Source: DASUFH01 sp036274645
GTDB taxonomy: Bacteria; Acidobacteriota; Terriglobia; 20CM-2-55-15
Assembly: GCA_036274645.1 (NCBI GenBank)
Contig: DASUFH010000119.1
Coordinates: forward strand, 1 to 27,338
DNA length: 27,338 nt
Reading direction: 5' to 3'
Part shown: one piece after another, positions 1 to 7,893 of the stretch
Layout of the letters: the number at the start of each line of letters is the position of its first letter
How positions within the stretch are numbered: position 1 is the stretch's first letter
Program-made: the position numbers and the translations under genes
The notes under the pieces: model-generated
The model's database searches: none
Seen by the model: only the letters and a program-made list of their open reading frames with translations
What the model was told of the DNA's origin: nothing

Positions 1-225
1 AATGAGGCTGCGGAAGTTAGTGGTGGAACTTTAACACCTTCACCGGTGGGCGCGCAGGACTTTGTTGAAATCGCCGCCGCCAGACACCGGGTTGCGCTGT
101 CCCTGCCTGTTTGCCGCCTGCCTGACGGTCGTGAGCTTGAGAGCTTGCGGGGCTCTCCACCCGGCAAAACTCGGTCATTCGCAGGCGTTCCCACGCTCAC
201 GCAATGCAGACCGCGTCGGTGGTAA
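1..225 (+). CDS. Possible 3' end of an upstream gene (partial, doubtful)
   Basis: Frame 1 is open from the first base of the window to a TAA at 223-225, giving about 74 codons with no start in the window. I recognise no family in the translation, and the third codon positions in its first half are not clearly GC-biased as in the real genes here. It may be the tail of a gene cut by the left edge or a chance open frame. Nothing else convincing is seen in the first 268 bases apart from a TATAAT-like hexamer and a ribosome binding site belonging to the next gene. Confidence 0.2.
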   Translation, partial: NEAAEVSGGTLTPSPVGAQDFVEIAAARHRVALSLPVCRLPDGRELESLRGSPPGKTRSFAGVPTLTQCRPRRW

Positions 226-243
226 TCGCAAGTGACTGTTCAC

Positions 244-260
244 TATAATGTGCGGCGGAG
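244..260 (+). promoter_or_regulatory. TATAAT-like box and Shine-Dalgarno ahead of the DUF1326 gene
   Basis: A perfect TATAAT lies at 244-249 and a GGAGG ribosome binding site at 256-260, eight bases before the ATG at 269. No good -35 hexamer is found 16-18 bases upstream. If the box is used, the leader would be only about a dozen bases long. The GGAGG supports the start codon; the promoter reading is weak. Confidence 0.35.
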
Positions 261-268
261 GTTAAGCC

Positions 269-895
269 ATGGTGGGAACGAACTGGCAGGTTGAGGGCCA
301 ATATTACGAAACGTGCAGCTGTGACTTCGTCTGTCCCTGCATTGTCGGACAGCTCGCGGCCACTCCAACCAAAGGATCGTGCACTTTTTCAATGGCCTTT
401 CAAATCGAGCGCGGCTCCTACGGCAACATCGCTCTGGACGGCCTGAGCTTCATCGTGCTGGGATGGACGCCGGAAGCGATGGGAAACGGCAATTGGTCCA
501 TCGGCGTGATCGCCGACGCGAAAGCCAGCGCCGAACAGCGCGATGCGATCACTGCCATCGCCAGCGGTTCGGCAGGTGGACCGATGGCCGCCCTCTCGGG
601 TCTTGTCGGCAAATTCCTGGGCGTGGAGTCTGCGCCGATCCAGTTCAGTCGCAGCGGCGCCGGTTGGTCTGTCAAAGCGCCGGGCCTCATGGAGATGTCG
701 GCTGAACCCGCCATGGGTGTCAATCCAGAAGTCTCAGAGCCGCTCTGTCTCGAGAACGCAGGGCATCCAGCGGCAAACAGACTGAAACTGGCGCATGCGC
801 TGGACAGCCACGTGCATGCTCTCGGTCTGTCGTGGGACGAAACAAGCGGAAAGAACAATGGCCAGTATGCTCCATTTTCATGGCGGAGTTCCTGA
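269..895 (+). CDS. DUF1326 domain-containing protein
   Basis: This 208-residue protein matches the DUF1326 family along its length. It starts with the typical W-x-V-x-G-x-Y-x-E-T-C-S-C-D opening, followed by a cysteine cluster (CSCDFVCPC, about residues 16-24) and later the GPMAALSGL segment. The function of DUF1326 is not established; the dense cysteines suggest metal or thiol chemistry, which is inference. There is no signal peptide. The ATG at 269 is preceded by GGAGG with an 8-nt spacer. The next gene, 44 bp downstream on the same strand, encodes a DUF2182 membrane protein. I know these two families as frequent neighbours, so the two genes probably form a bicistronic unit acting together at the membrane. 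Confidence 0.85.
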   Translation: MVGTNWQVEGQYYETCSCDFVCPCIVGQLAATPTKGSCTFSMAFQIERGSYGNIALDGLSFIVLGWTPEAMGNGNWSIGVIADAKASAEQRDAITAIASGSAGGPMAALSGLVGKFLGVESAPIQFSRSGAGWSVKAPGLMEMSAEPAMGVNPEVSEPLCLENAGHPAANRLKLAHALDSHVHALGLSWDETSGKNNGQYAPFSWRSS

Positions 896-939
896 CCTGA
901 ACCAGGCTGCGAAGCGCGCCCGGATATCACGATTGCGTC

Positions 940-1740
940 ATGCTGGATTCCGAGACGCCTGATCAACGACTGCCCACGATTCTGGAGTCGGCGCTTCGTC
1001 GCGACCGCGCGCCCCTGATCGTTCTTCTGATCCTGTTGCCGCTGGTTTCATGGTTGTGGATTATCGTCATGGCGCGCGACATGTATGGTCCGATGACCGG
1101 AGCCAGCGCCTGGATGATGACGCCGGAGTGGGACTTCCGGCATCTGGCGCTGCTGTGGGCAATGTGGGCGGTCATGATGACCGCCATGATGCTTCCCTCT
1201 GCGTCTCCCATGCTGCTGCTCTATGGCGCCATCGGGCGACGTTCCCCCATTACTTCTCCGGCTGGAAGCATTTACGCTCTCGCCGCTGGATACCTCACGG
1301 TGTGGACTGTTTTCAGCCTTGCCGCTACTGCGCTTCAGCGCGCGCTTTCAAACCTGTTGCTCATGTCCTCAATGATGGAAACTGCGAGTTCGACGCTCGG
1401 CGCAACGTTTCTGTTGATCGCTGGCATTTACCAATGGACCCCGATCAAATATGCCTGCCTGCGAACCTGCCAATCCCCTCTTGGGTTTCTTATGGGCCGG
1501 TGGCGCGCCGGGTTGCCTGGAGCATTCAGGATGGGGCTCGATCATGGCCTGTATTGTGTTGGCTGCTGTTGGGCGCTCATGCTGTTGCTGTTTGTCGGCG
1601 GCGTGATGAATCTTGCAGTCATCGCGGCGCTGACAGCGTTTGTCGCATTCGAAAAACTCGGCCCGTTCGGCCTCAACGGAGCCCGCATCAGCGGTGCGCT
1701 GTTGATACTCTCCGGATTATGGTTCCTGGCTCGAAGCTAA
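940..1740 (+). CDS. DUF2182 integral membrane protein
   Basis: The 266-residue protein has about six hydrophobic segments and the DUF2182 hallmarks. These are an LLWAMWAVMMTAMMLPSASPM segment near residues 68-88, then YQWTPIKYACLRTCQSPLGF, then the MGLDHGLYCVGCCWALM region with its Cys-Cys pair. The family is described as a predicted metal-binding integral membrane protein, but its biochemical role is unproven. It follows the DUF1326 gene by 44 bp in the same direction. No clear Shine-Dalgarno precedes the ATG at 940, so the exact start is less certain, although the first membrane segment begins soon after it. The gene ends 10 bp before a triple 33-bp repeat. Confidence 0.85.
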   Translation: MLDSETPDQRLPTILESALRRDRAPLIVLLILLPLVSWLWIIVMARDMYGPMTGASAWMMTPEWDFRHLALLWAMWAVMMTAMMLPSASPMLLLYGAIGRRSPITSPAGSIYALAAGYLTVWTVFSLAATALQRALSNLLLMSSMMETASSTLGATFLLIAGIYQWTPIKYACLRTCQSPLGFLMGRWRAGLPGAFRMGLDHGLYCVGCCWALMLLLFVGGVMNLAVIAALTAFVAFEKLGPFGLNGARISGALLILSGLWFLARS

Positions 1741-1750
1741 GAGTTCTGTG

Positions 1751-1846
1751 GACAGATAGATCGCGATTCACGCGATGCGTGTTGACAGATAGATCGCGAT
1801 TCATGCGATGCGTGTTGACAGATAGATCGCGATTCACGCGATGCGT
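1751..1846. repeat. Three tandem 33-bp repeats, each forming a short hairpin
   Basis: Three head-to-tail units of exactly 33 bp begin at 1751, 1784 and 1817; the last is cut a few bases short. Each unit begins GACAGATAG and contains the inverted repeat ATCGCG-ATTCA-CGCGAT. Copy 2 has TGCGAT in the right arm, which keeps a G-T pair in the stem. Copies 2 and 3 are preceded by TT, making TTGACA at the unit boundary. The array lies between two convergent genes, and the third copy contains the stop codon and last codons of the kinase gene on the minus strand. Possible roles are a bidirectional terminator, a regulator-binding array or a slipped-strand expansion. There are no spacers, so it is not a CRISPR array. 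Confidence 0.9.
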
Positions 1847-4560
1847 TTGGATGCGGTGTGTTCAGGAAGCAGGTTCGGAGGGGCCAGGGCTTCCGGAATC
1901 GTGAAGAAAAACGTGGTTCCCTTCCCCAACGCGCTCTCGACCCAGATACGCCCGCCATGCGCCTCGACAATGCCTTTGGCGATGGGAAGTCCGAGGCCGA
2001 CCCCGAAACGTCGCGCGCTCGCGGTCGCCTGCCAGAAGGGATTGAAGACGTGCGGCAGGTTTTCCGGGGCAATGCCGCACCCCGTGTCCGCAACGGAGAA
2101 TTCCACGACCTGGCCTCTGAACGCCGCGCCCACCGTAATGCGGCCGCCGGCGCTGGAGAATTTGATCGCGTTGCCGATCAGGTTCTCAAACACCTGAAGG
2201 AGCCGGTCGCGACCTCCCCAGATGTCGCGCGCGGCGCCTTTGATGTCGAGATGCAGTTCGATGCCGGACGCGGCTGCCAGCGGTCTTTGCGTCTCCACCG
2301 CTTCGGCAACCAGGCCCGCGGCGGACAGTCGTCCCCGGTCGATTCTCATTTGACCCTGCTCAACCAGCGTGACGTCGAGCAGATCCTGAATCAGATGATT
2401 CATGCGGGCGGCCGCCCGCGAGATGATCTCCAGAGGCTTCTGATTTCGACGCTCCTCCCGGGGGCGTAACTCTTCCAGCAGCGAACACTGTATGAGGATG
2501 TTATTAAGCGGGTTCCTCAGATCGTGGGCCACAATTTCCAGAACCTGTTCGCGCATGGCCACGGCGCGACGCAGCGCCTCCTCGATGGCCTTTCGAGACG
2601 TAACGTCGCGAAGCACAACGGACAGGAAGGTCGTGTGGTCCACGTCGACTTTGGAGATGGAGGCCTCCGCGGGAAACTCCTCACCATTCTTGCGCAGACC
2701 GAACACGTCGCTCCGCTCGCTCATCCTGCGGGCGCTTTCGTCGCTGGCTGCAAATTCAGCAACGTGCCGGCGATGAAGCGCCCGGAATCGTTCGGGAAGA
2801 AGGATGTCGAGCGGCGCCCCGATCACCTCGTCTTTCGCATAGCCGAAAATGCTCTCCGCCCCTTCATTGAAGATGATGATCCGCTGATCCGCTCCGATCG
2901 AGATGATGGCGTCAGCGGCAATCGACACGATTCCGGAGAACTTCGCTTCGGACCGGCGAAGCGCCTCCTCCGCGCGTTTGCGTTCCGTGATGTCCTCCAT
3001 CTGAGCGATGTAGTAACGGGCCGCGCCGTCACGGCCGCGCAGAACAGAGGCGCTCAGCATGATGTTCACGATGGAACCGTCTTTTCGAACGTAACGTTTC
3101 TCAAGTTGGTAGCGCGCAATTTCGCCGCGCGCCAGCCGGCCGACCAGAGCCACATCCTTGTCGAGGTCGTCTGGATGGGTGATGGTCTGAAAAGTCAGGC
3201 CCGTCAATTCATCCGGACTGTATCCGACGATCTCGCAAAGAACACGGTTGACGCGAACGAAGCGTCCATCCAGCGCAACCAGCGCCATGCCGATCGGCGC
3301 CTCATCAACAGTAAGGCGAACCCGCTCCTCGGACTCGCGGAGCTGGTCGTTGATGATTTCCACCTGCCGCCGCGCCAGTTGTTCGCGAACCAGAAGATCC
3401 TCACGCTCACGAGTGATGCGGCGCGCTTCGGAGATGTCTCGCGTGATGGTCCCCATTCCCAGGATCCGCTCCCCGTCCGCGTCGCGAATCAGGAAGTGCG
3501 TGTCGGACACCGGAATCGCCTCTTCAGTTTGCCAGTGACGCAAGTAGGTCTCGCCGGTCCATTGCCCGCGTTCCATCATCGTTTTGAGAATCACGTCTGT
3601 AGCGAACGACCGCAATTCCGGAGGGTAACAGTCCTGTATGGCAACCCGTTCCACCGGGAACTCCGGGCTCAGGCCGACCAGCCGGCGTCCGGCCGGATTG
3701 AGGTAGATCGGCTTTCCGGCCGGATCCGCGATGCCGATAAAATCGGATGAGTTCTCCAGGAAAGACACGAACACCCTCAGCTCATCTTCCGCCTGCCTGC
3801 GTTCGCTGATGTCCCGCGCGAATCCCAGCCATCGCCCAGCGGACAAAATGGTCGCGCTGACCTCGCCCGGCACGCGCGTCCCATTCTTTCGCTTCAGCAT
3901 CCACTCGCTTCGGCTGGTCCGTCCTGGCGTCAGCAGGTCGGCCCGCTCCGCATTCAGGCGCGACGTGTCCTCGGCGGGAATGATTGCGTAGATGGTATTG
4001 CCGATGAGTTCATCTTCCGTGTAACCAAGCAGACGGCACGCCGCCTGGTTGACATCGGTATAGCGGCCGTCGAGGTCGGCAAGAAAAAAGGCGTCCGGCG
4101 CAAGTTCAACAATGGCGCGGGTGCGCGCCGCGGATTCCGCGATCTCCTGGTTGGCGGTTTGCAGCCGTTCGTTGGCGTCCTGGACCTCCTTGCGGTTCTT
4201 CTTCATCAAGGACGTCAGGTAGACGACGACAATTCCGTCCAGGCTGAAAAGCAACGATTGAAACACGGCCTGAAAGATGGGATAGCCGGCGCGCACCACG
4301 AACGTATAGGCGCCCAGGGGAATACTCAGCAACACCGAGAGAATTCCCGGCCCGACGCCGAGTAAGAGACTGATCAGGAGGATCACGGCAAAGAACAGCA
4401 CAAACGGAGCGCCTGTGCCCGTGAGCGGGATCATCCAGAGTTTGACAGCGAATGTCGCAGCAACCAGAGCGACAGTGAGCCCGTATCGGACCAGAGAACT
4501 CTGAAGCAAAACCTTGACGCGAGCCTGCATGGCGAGAATCGATGAACGAGGAATACTCAC
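1834..4560 (-). CDS. Membrane-anchored sensor histidine kinase with DUF4118 and four PAS domains
   Basis: Read from the GTG at 4560, this is a 908-residue kinase. Order: a KdpD-like DUF4118 membrane domain with about four helices (25-120), a short coiled coil, PAS domains at about 146-260, 262-380, 412-530 and 536-662, HisKA with phospho-acceptor His679 in VAHDLRNPLN, and an HATPase domain. The HATPase has an N box (Asn797), G1 (DTGCG, about 825) and G2 (GVGLG, about 855). It should autophosphorylate on the histidine and pass phosphate to a response regulator, but no receiver domain or regulator gene is seen here. A longer open frame reaches 4857 but reads through a REPIN-like repeat, so I reject that extension. 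An AGGAG sits 4 nt before the GTG; an in-frame ATG at 4530 is the alternative start. The last codons lie inside the 33-bp repeat. Confidence 0.9.
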   Translation of the reverse strand: MSIPRSSILAMQARVKVLLQSSLVRYGLTVALVAATFAVKLWMIPLTGTGAPFVLFFAVILLISLLLGVGPGILSVLLSIPLGAYTFVVRAGYPIFQAVFQSLLFSLDGIVVVYLTSLMKKNRKEVQDANERLQTANQEIAESAARTRAIVELAPDAFFLADLDGRYTDVNQAACRLLGYTEDELIGNTIYAIIPAEDTSRLNAERADLLTPGRTSRSEWMLKRKNGTRVPGEVSATILSAGRWLGFARDISERRQAEDELRVFVSFLENSSDFIGIADPAGKPIYLNPAGRRLVGLSPEFPVERVAIQDCYPPELRSFATDVILKTMMERGQWTGETYLRHWQTEEAIPVSDTHFLIRDADGERILGMGTITRDISEARRITREREDLLVREQLARRQVEIINDQLRESEERVRLTVDEAPIGMALVALDGRFVRVNRVLCEIVGYSPDELTGLTFQTITHPDDLDKDVALVGRLARGEIARYQLEKRYVRKDGSIVNIMLSASVLRGRDGAARYYIAQMEDITERKRAEEALRRSEAKFSGIVSIAADAIISIGADQRIIIFNEGAESIFGYAKDEVIGAPLDILLPERFRALHRRHVAEFAASDESARRMSERSDVFGLRKNGEEFPAEASISKVDVDHTTFLSVVLRDVTSRKAIEEALRRAVAMREQVLEIVAHDLRNPLNNILIQCSLLEELRPREERRNQKPLEIISRAAARMNHLIQDLLDVTLVEQGQMRIDRGRLSAAGLVAEAVETQRPLAAASGIELHLDIKGAARDIWGGRDRLLQVFENLIGNAIKFSSAGGRITVGAAFRGQVVEFSVADTGCGIAPENLPHVFNPFWQATASARRFGVGLGLPIAKGIVEAHGGRIWVESALGKGTTFFFTIPEALAPPNLLPEHTASKRIA

Positions 4561-4564
4561 CGTA

Positions 4565-4569
4565 CTCCT
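4565..4569 (-). promoter_or_regulatory. Ribosome binding site deciding the kinase start
   Basis: On the minus strand AGGAG lies 4 nt before a GTG at 4560. The same 4-nt spacing occurs before the starts at 6871, 9578 and 12895. It supports the shorter protein over a start at 4857. Between 4561 and 4889 there is no gene, only this site, the repeat at 4705-4823 and the leader of the PPC gene. Confidence 0.6.
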
Positions 4570-4704
4570 CTCGATCTCAGCGCGACCGCCAAACAATCGG
4601 TTTTGAACGAAGTTTCCACGCCATTGACCGGTTCGACGCCGAATGAGAGCAGGCAAACCAACACTTGCTGAAACAATTTGCAACTTCACGACCAATCCGG
4701 AGTG

Positions 4705-4823
4705 TTGTATGGGTGGTCTATGACCGCCCAGCGTTTCGGGGTGACTTTCCGTTAAATCAGAGAGTTCCATTCGGAAACGTCGGGCGGTCATAGACAGCCC
4801 CTGCAAAGGACAAGCAGACGGGG
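4705..4823. repeat. REPIN-like inverted doublet, copy 1
   Basis: Two hairpins of the GGGCGGTC-TAT-GACCGCCC type face each other around a central spacer of roughly 50 bases. Inner arms ending in CGTTTCGG and its complement extend the inversion. The outer right end continues CAAGCAGACGGGG, also found at other copies. The left hairpin is slightly degenerate (GGGTGGTC). The element lies between the divergent kinase and PPC genes, so it cannot be a 3' terminator for either. When translated it creates false N-terminal extensions with a GGHRPP peptide. Confidence 0.85.
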
Positions 4824-4889
4824 AACGGTGTTGTCGCTCAGGATGGATTCCCGGCATCCGGGTTGCAGCACAAATCTCGGGGAGTCCCC

Positions 4890-5480
4890 ATGAAAAGCGC
4901 GAGAAATCATCGTCGACGGGACCCGGTTGCGTTGGGAAACCGAGAGGACAAAACCCGGCAGGCGGAGGAATTCGTTGGATTGGAAAAGTCCGGCGAACTC
5001 CCGGAGTGGCCCGGAACAGCCTCAGACTTCAGGGCGCCGAAGTACAGGCTCCTGAATGAGGGTGGCCACAGGACATTTGCGATCGTCCTCGAAAAGGGCG
5101 CAGAGGTGGTGGACAGCCTGCGCCAGTTCGCCAGAGAGCACCAGTTGCTCGGAAGTCATTTCACGGCGATCGGCGCGTTCAGCGAAGCGGTCGTAGGCTT
5201 TTTTGATCCTGTCGAGAAACGGTACAGGGAAACTCCCATCCGGGAGCAGGTCGAGGCGCTGTCATTGATCGGCGACATCACCGTCGAAGGTGTTGCTCAC
5301 CGGATCCACGCCCATGTCGTCCTTGGCAAAACAGACGGAACAGCGTACGGCGGCCATCTGATCCGGGCTCATGTATTCCCGACCCTTGAGCTGATCCTGG
5401 TCGAAACACCCAGGTACCTTGAACGCCGTTTTGATCCGGAAACCGGTCTGGCGTTAATCGACCTCGACAGAACGGCGTGA
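4890..5480 (+). CDS. PPC/DUF296 (plants and prokaryotes conserved) domain protein
   Basis: The 196-residue protein carries a PPC/DUF296 domain at about 65-190. Visible landmarks are RTFAIVLEKGAEV, a SHFTAIGAFSEAVVGFFDP strand-turn, EVLSLIGD-like EALSLIGD, and the histidine set HAHVVLG...GGH that in bacterial PPC proteins lies in the trimer and can bind metal. Bacterial members are thought to be small trimeric proteins of poorly defined function; in plants the domain accompanies AT-hooks. The first 60 residues are basic and charged (RNHRRRDP), with no recognised domain. I chose the ATG at 4890 because GGGGAG lies just upstream; an in-frame ATG at 4863 lacks such a site. The gene ends 21 bp from the convergent HPF-sigma gene. 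Confidence 0.85.
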   Translation: MKSARNHRRRDPVALGNREDKTRQAEEFVGLEKSGELPEWPGTASDFRAPKYRLLNEGGHRTFAIVLEKGAEVVDSLRQFAREHQLLGSHFTAIGAFSEAVVGFFDPVEKRYRETPIREQVEALSLIGDITVEGVAHRIHAHVVLGKTDGTAYGGHLIRAHVFPTLELILVETPRYLERRFDPETGLALIDLDRTA

Positions 5481-5501
5481 CTGGACTGTCAATGCTCGAC
5501 G

Positions 5502-6527
5502 CTATGCCGCGCGCCTCCGGCCGCCGTAGCCGTATTCAGTGAGCTTCTCCCGGAGATACTCCCGCGCCCGTTCAAGAGCGCGTCGCGCTTCCGATGTGGA
5601 CCTTCCGAGAGCCTTCGCGACTTCGGTGTCTGTAGCGCCGTGGACATCGTGGAGCAGCAACGCGCGGCGCCATTCGCGTGGCATCTCGCGAATCAACCCC
5701 TTGAAAAGGCGCTGGACCTCGGCGGTCTCGGCCACCTGTTCCGGCGAGGGGACGTCCATGTCAGGAAGAATATCCTCGATCCTGAGAGCTTCGTCGGGCT
5801 GGTAGAAATCGAGAATCTCGTCGCCCAGGGTCGATACGGCGATCGCCGGTGAAGTCTCCGGAATGTCTTCCTCGATATGGACCGCGCGGCGACGTTCCCG
5901 TCGAAGGAGTACTTCAGACTCGAGCGCCTCCGCCGCCAGCCGCATCAACCAGCCCTTGATGTCCTGCGGGGGATAGCCCTTCAGAAAGGCCCTGTATGCC
6001 CGGATGAGAGCAGCATCGACGACATCGCCGGGATCCAGCTGGCCGCGGGAAAGATCGCCGGACGCTTCATAGTAGTGAATCAGATGCCGCGTCAATTCGT
6101 TCAATCGGGGAACCTGAAGACTGACGAGCGAGAAGAAGGTTTCACGTTTCTGTTGCTCCTCCGTCCCCGGCATGGCTTTCAGCTGGCGAAGTTCCGAACG
6201 CTTCGCGATCCGCTTCCACAGATGCTCACCACGAATCCTGGCTTTGTGTTCTTTGACCTGCCGTTCGATCTCCTCGAATGCGGTCTTGATGGCCACTTCG
6301 TCTGAACGCGCCTCTTCCTTTGTCGCGATCCTTTTCCCGGGCAAGTCCATCGTGATCGTTACGCGATAGAGTCTTCTGGTCTCGTTGCCCTCGATCGACA
6401 CTCGCAGAAAGAGGCCCTCGGGCGAAAACCTCTTCACATGTCTCTCCAGCCTGGGGATCCGGCGCTCGACGAATCGCCGCGCCGCCTGGACCGATTCGAT
6501 ATTTCGGGTTTCAATGTTGTGTTTCAT
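5502..6527 (-). CDS. HPF/RaiA-type domain fused to an ECF-like sigma factor module
   Basis: From the ATG at 6527 the protein has 341 residues. Residues 1-105 follow the beta-alpha-beta-beta-beta-alpha pattern of ribosome hibernation factors (HPF/RaiA, sigma-54 modulation family). They run from KHNIETRNIE through LFLRVSIEG and YRVTITMDLPGKRIAT to AIKTAFEEIERQVKEHKAR. Residues about 130-210 resemble sigma-70 region 2 (DPGDVVDAALIRAYRAF, IKGWLMRLAAEAL). Residues about 270-330 resemble region 4 with a helix-turn-helix (LPREWRRALLL-like, ATDTEVAKALGRSTSEARRALERAREYLREKL). The first part should bind the 30S decoding centre and the second RNA polymerase or DNA; how they combine is unknown. The frame upstream of 6527 crosses a repeat and is rejected as coding. 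The gene is divergent from the adenylation cluster. Confidence 0.82.
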   Translation of the reverse strand: MKHNIETRNIESVQAARRFVERRIPRLERHVKRFSPEGLFLRVSIEGNETRRLYRVTITMDLPGKRIATKEEARSDEVAIKTAFEEIERQVKEHKARIRGEHLWKRIAKRSELRQLKAMPGTEEQQKRETFFSLVSLQVPRLNELTRHLIHYYEASGDLSRGQLDPGDVVDAALIRAYRAFLKGYPPQDIKGWLMRLAAEALESEVLLRRERRRAVHIEEDIPETSPAIAVSTLGDEILDFYQPDEALRIEDILPDMDVPSPEQVAETAEVQRLFKGLIREMPREWRRALLLHDVHGATDTEVAKALGRSTSEARRALERAREYLREKLTEYGYGGRRRAA

Positions 6528-6572
6528 TTTGGGAACACTCTGAATGGTTGGACGCAACGGCGCGTTGTCGGT

Positions 6573-6690
6573 ATGTAGGGGCGGTCTTTGACAGTCTTTG
6601 ACCGCCCAGGATGTTTCGGAATACCTGAGGACGCAGCAGAACCGGCCGTGAAGGTTTTCCACGGGAAACATCGGAAGGGCATTACTGCCA
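6573..6690. repeat. REPIN-like element, copy 2 (left half clear, right half decayed)
   Basis: A GTAGGGGCGGTC head is followed by a duplicated GTCTTTGAC and then GACCGCCC and GTTTCGG, so one hairpin has an 11-nt internal expansion. About 40 bases on, GGAAACATCGGAAGGGC looks like a decayed opposite arm. The element lies in the 343-bp gap (6528-6870) between the divergent HPF-sigma gene and the biosynthetic cluster. The rest of that gap holds no gene and I could not identify a convincing promoter pair in it. Confidence 0.7.
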
Positions 6691-6860
6691 ATTCCTGACG
6701 CCGCAATAAGGGACTCTCCGGATTGAACGACTTCCATTGCGGACCTATTCTTGGTCGATTCCGCCTGAGACGGAAATGGACTTCCGGCATTTTCAGTGAC
6801 GTTCCGGACTGCCTGACTTTTGGGTGTTGATTCGCGCTGCGAATTGCGTTCACACGCAAG

Positions 6861-6866
6861 AGGAGG
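6861..6866 (+). promoter_or_regulatory. Ribosome binding site of the flavin monooxygenase gene
   Basis: A perfect AGGAGG lies 4 nt before GTG at 6871. It fixes the start of the monooxygenase and rules out the in-frame ATG at 6820, which would lie upstream of this site. Confidence 0.75.
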
Positions 6867-6870
6867 ATCC

Positions 6871-7893
6871 GTGAAGGACACAGCCGCCGGGCCGCTGGAT
6901 CTGTTCACAACCTGCCCCCCCTACAACGGAACCGACTATGCGGAATACGTTCGCAAGGTCTGCGATGTCTCACGCTGGAGCGACGAGGTCGGATGCAAGG
7001 GGATGCTCGTCTACACCGATAACGGGCTGCTCGACCCGTGGCTGGTGTCCCAGATCGTCATCCAGAACACCACCAGCCTCGCTCCGCTCGTAGCCGTGCA
7101 GCCGGTCTATATGCATCCCTATTCCGTGGCCAAAATGGTCAGCACGCTGAGCTACCTGCACGGAAGGCGATTGTGTCTGAACATGGTTGCCGGAGGCTTC
7201 AAAAACGATCTGATCGCTCTCAATGACACGACACCCCACGACCGGAGATACGACAGGCTGGTCGAATACACGACGATCATTCAGCGTCTGCTCGCCGCGG
7301 AGACGCCGGTGACGTTCGAAGGCGATTTCTATCGCGTTGAACGTCTCACGTTGAAGCCCCCTTTGCCCAGGGACCTTTACCCCATCATCACGATCTCGGG
7401 ATCATCGGAGGCCGGCCTGGCGGCCGCGCAGAAGCTCGGTGTCATTCCGGTGGCTTATCCCGAGCCCCCGGACCGGTGCAAACCGCTCGCCTCCATGGAG
7501 GCTGGCGGCTCCGGGATCCGCGTTGGGATCATTGCCCGGGATCGGGAAGATGAGGCCTGGGGCATCGCGCACCGGCGTTTTCCGCCCGATCGAAAGGGCC
7601 AGTTGACGCACGATCTGGCGATGAAGGTATCCGATTCGGTGTGGCATCGCACCCTGTCCGACCTGGGCGCCGCGATCAAGGAGCAACAGAGCGTGTACTG
7701 GCTCTGGCCTTTCGAGAACTACAAGGGATTCTGCCCCTACCTTGTCGGAAGCTACGAGCAGGTGGTGAACGAAGTCGTTCGATACGCGTCGGCGGGCAAC
7801 CGCACGTTCATCCTGGACGTGCCCGCAAGTCGCGACGAACTCGATCACGTGGGCGTCGTTTTCGCGCAGGCGCGGGAAAGGCTGGCGGCGTGA
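6871..7893 (+). CDS. Luciferase-like (LLM class) flavin-dependent monooxygenase
   Basis: The 340-residue protein has the layout of the bacterial luciferase/alkanesulfonate monooxygenase superfamily. Visible signatures are a GRRLCLNMVAGG strand near 98-110, the following HDRRYDRLVEYTTIIQRLL helix, the GDFYRVERLTLKPPL segment and a TISGSSEAGLAAAQKLG strand-helix near 174-190. Such enzymes are FMNH2-dependent TIM barrels that hydroxylate or oxidatively cleave their substrates. Its stop overlaps the ATG of the adenylation gene by one base, so the two are translationally coupled. This suggests it oxidises an amino acid or aminoacyl-carrier intermediate, as luciferase-like enzymes do in some NRPS pathways; that substrate is inference. 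The start is GTG at 6871. Confidence 0.87.
   Translation: MKDTAAGPLDLFTTCPPYNGTDYAEYVRKVCDVSRWSDEVGCKGMLVYTDNGLLDPWLVSQIVIQNTTSLAPLVAVQPVYMHPYSVAKMVSTLSYLHGRRLCLNMVAGGFKNDLIALNDTTPHDRRYDRLVEYTTIIQRLLAAETPVTFEGDFYRVERLTLKPPLPRDLYPIITISGSSEAGLAAAQKLGVIPVAYPEPPDRCKPLASMEAGGSGIRVGIIARDREDEAWGIAHRRFPPDRKGQLTHDLAMKVSDSVWHRTLSDLGAAIKEQQSVYWLWPFENYKGFCPYLVGSYEQVVNEVVRYASAGNRTFILDVPASRDELDHVGVVFAQARERLAA

Noticed and set aside
1751..1846. CRISPR array
   Set aside because: The 33-bp units are directly adjacent with no unique spacers and no cas genes are present.
2524..3750. 408-residue open frame antisense to the PAS kinase
   Set aside because: The opposite strand carries clear PAS domains and the antisense translation shows no domain.
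4561..4857. N-terminal extension of the histidine kinase to an ATG at 4857
   Set aside because: The extension reads through a REPIN-like repeat, gives no recognisable domain, and a GTG at 4560 has AGGAG just upstream and leads directly into the membrane domain.
6528..6908. Longer start of the HPF-sigma gene
   Set aside because: The extra 127 residues are translated from a repeat and would overlap the start of the divergent monooxygenase gene. The HPF domain begins exactly at the ATG at 6527.
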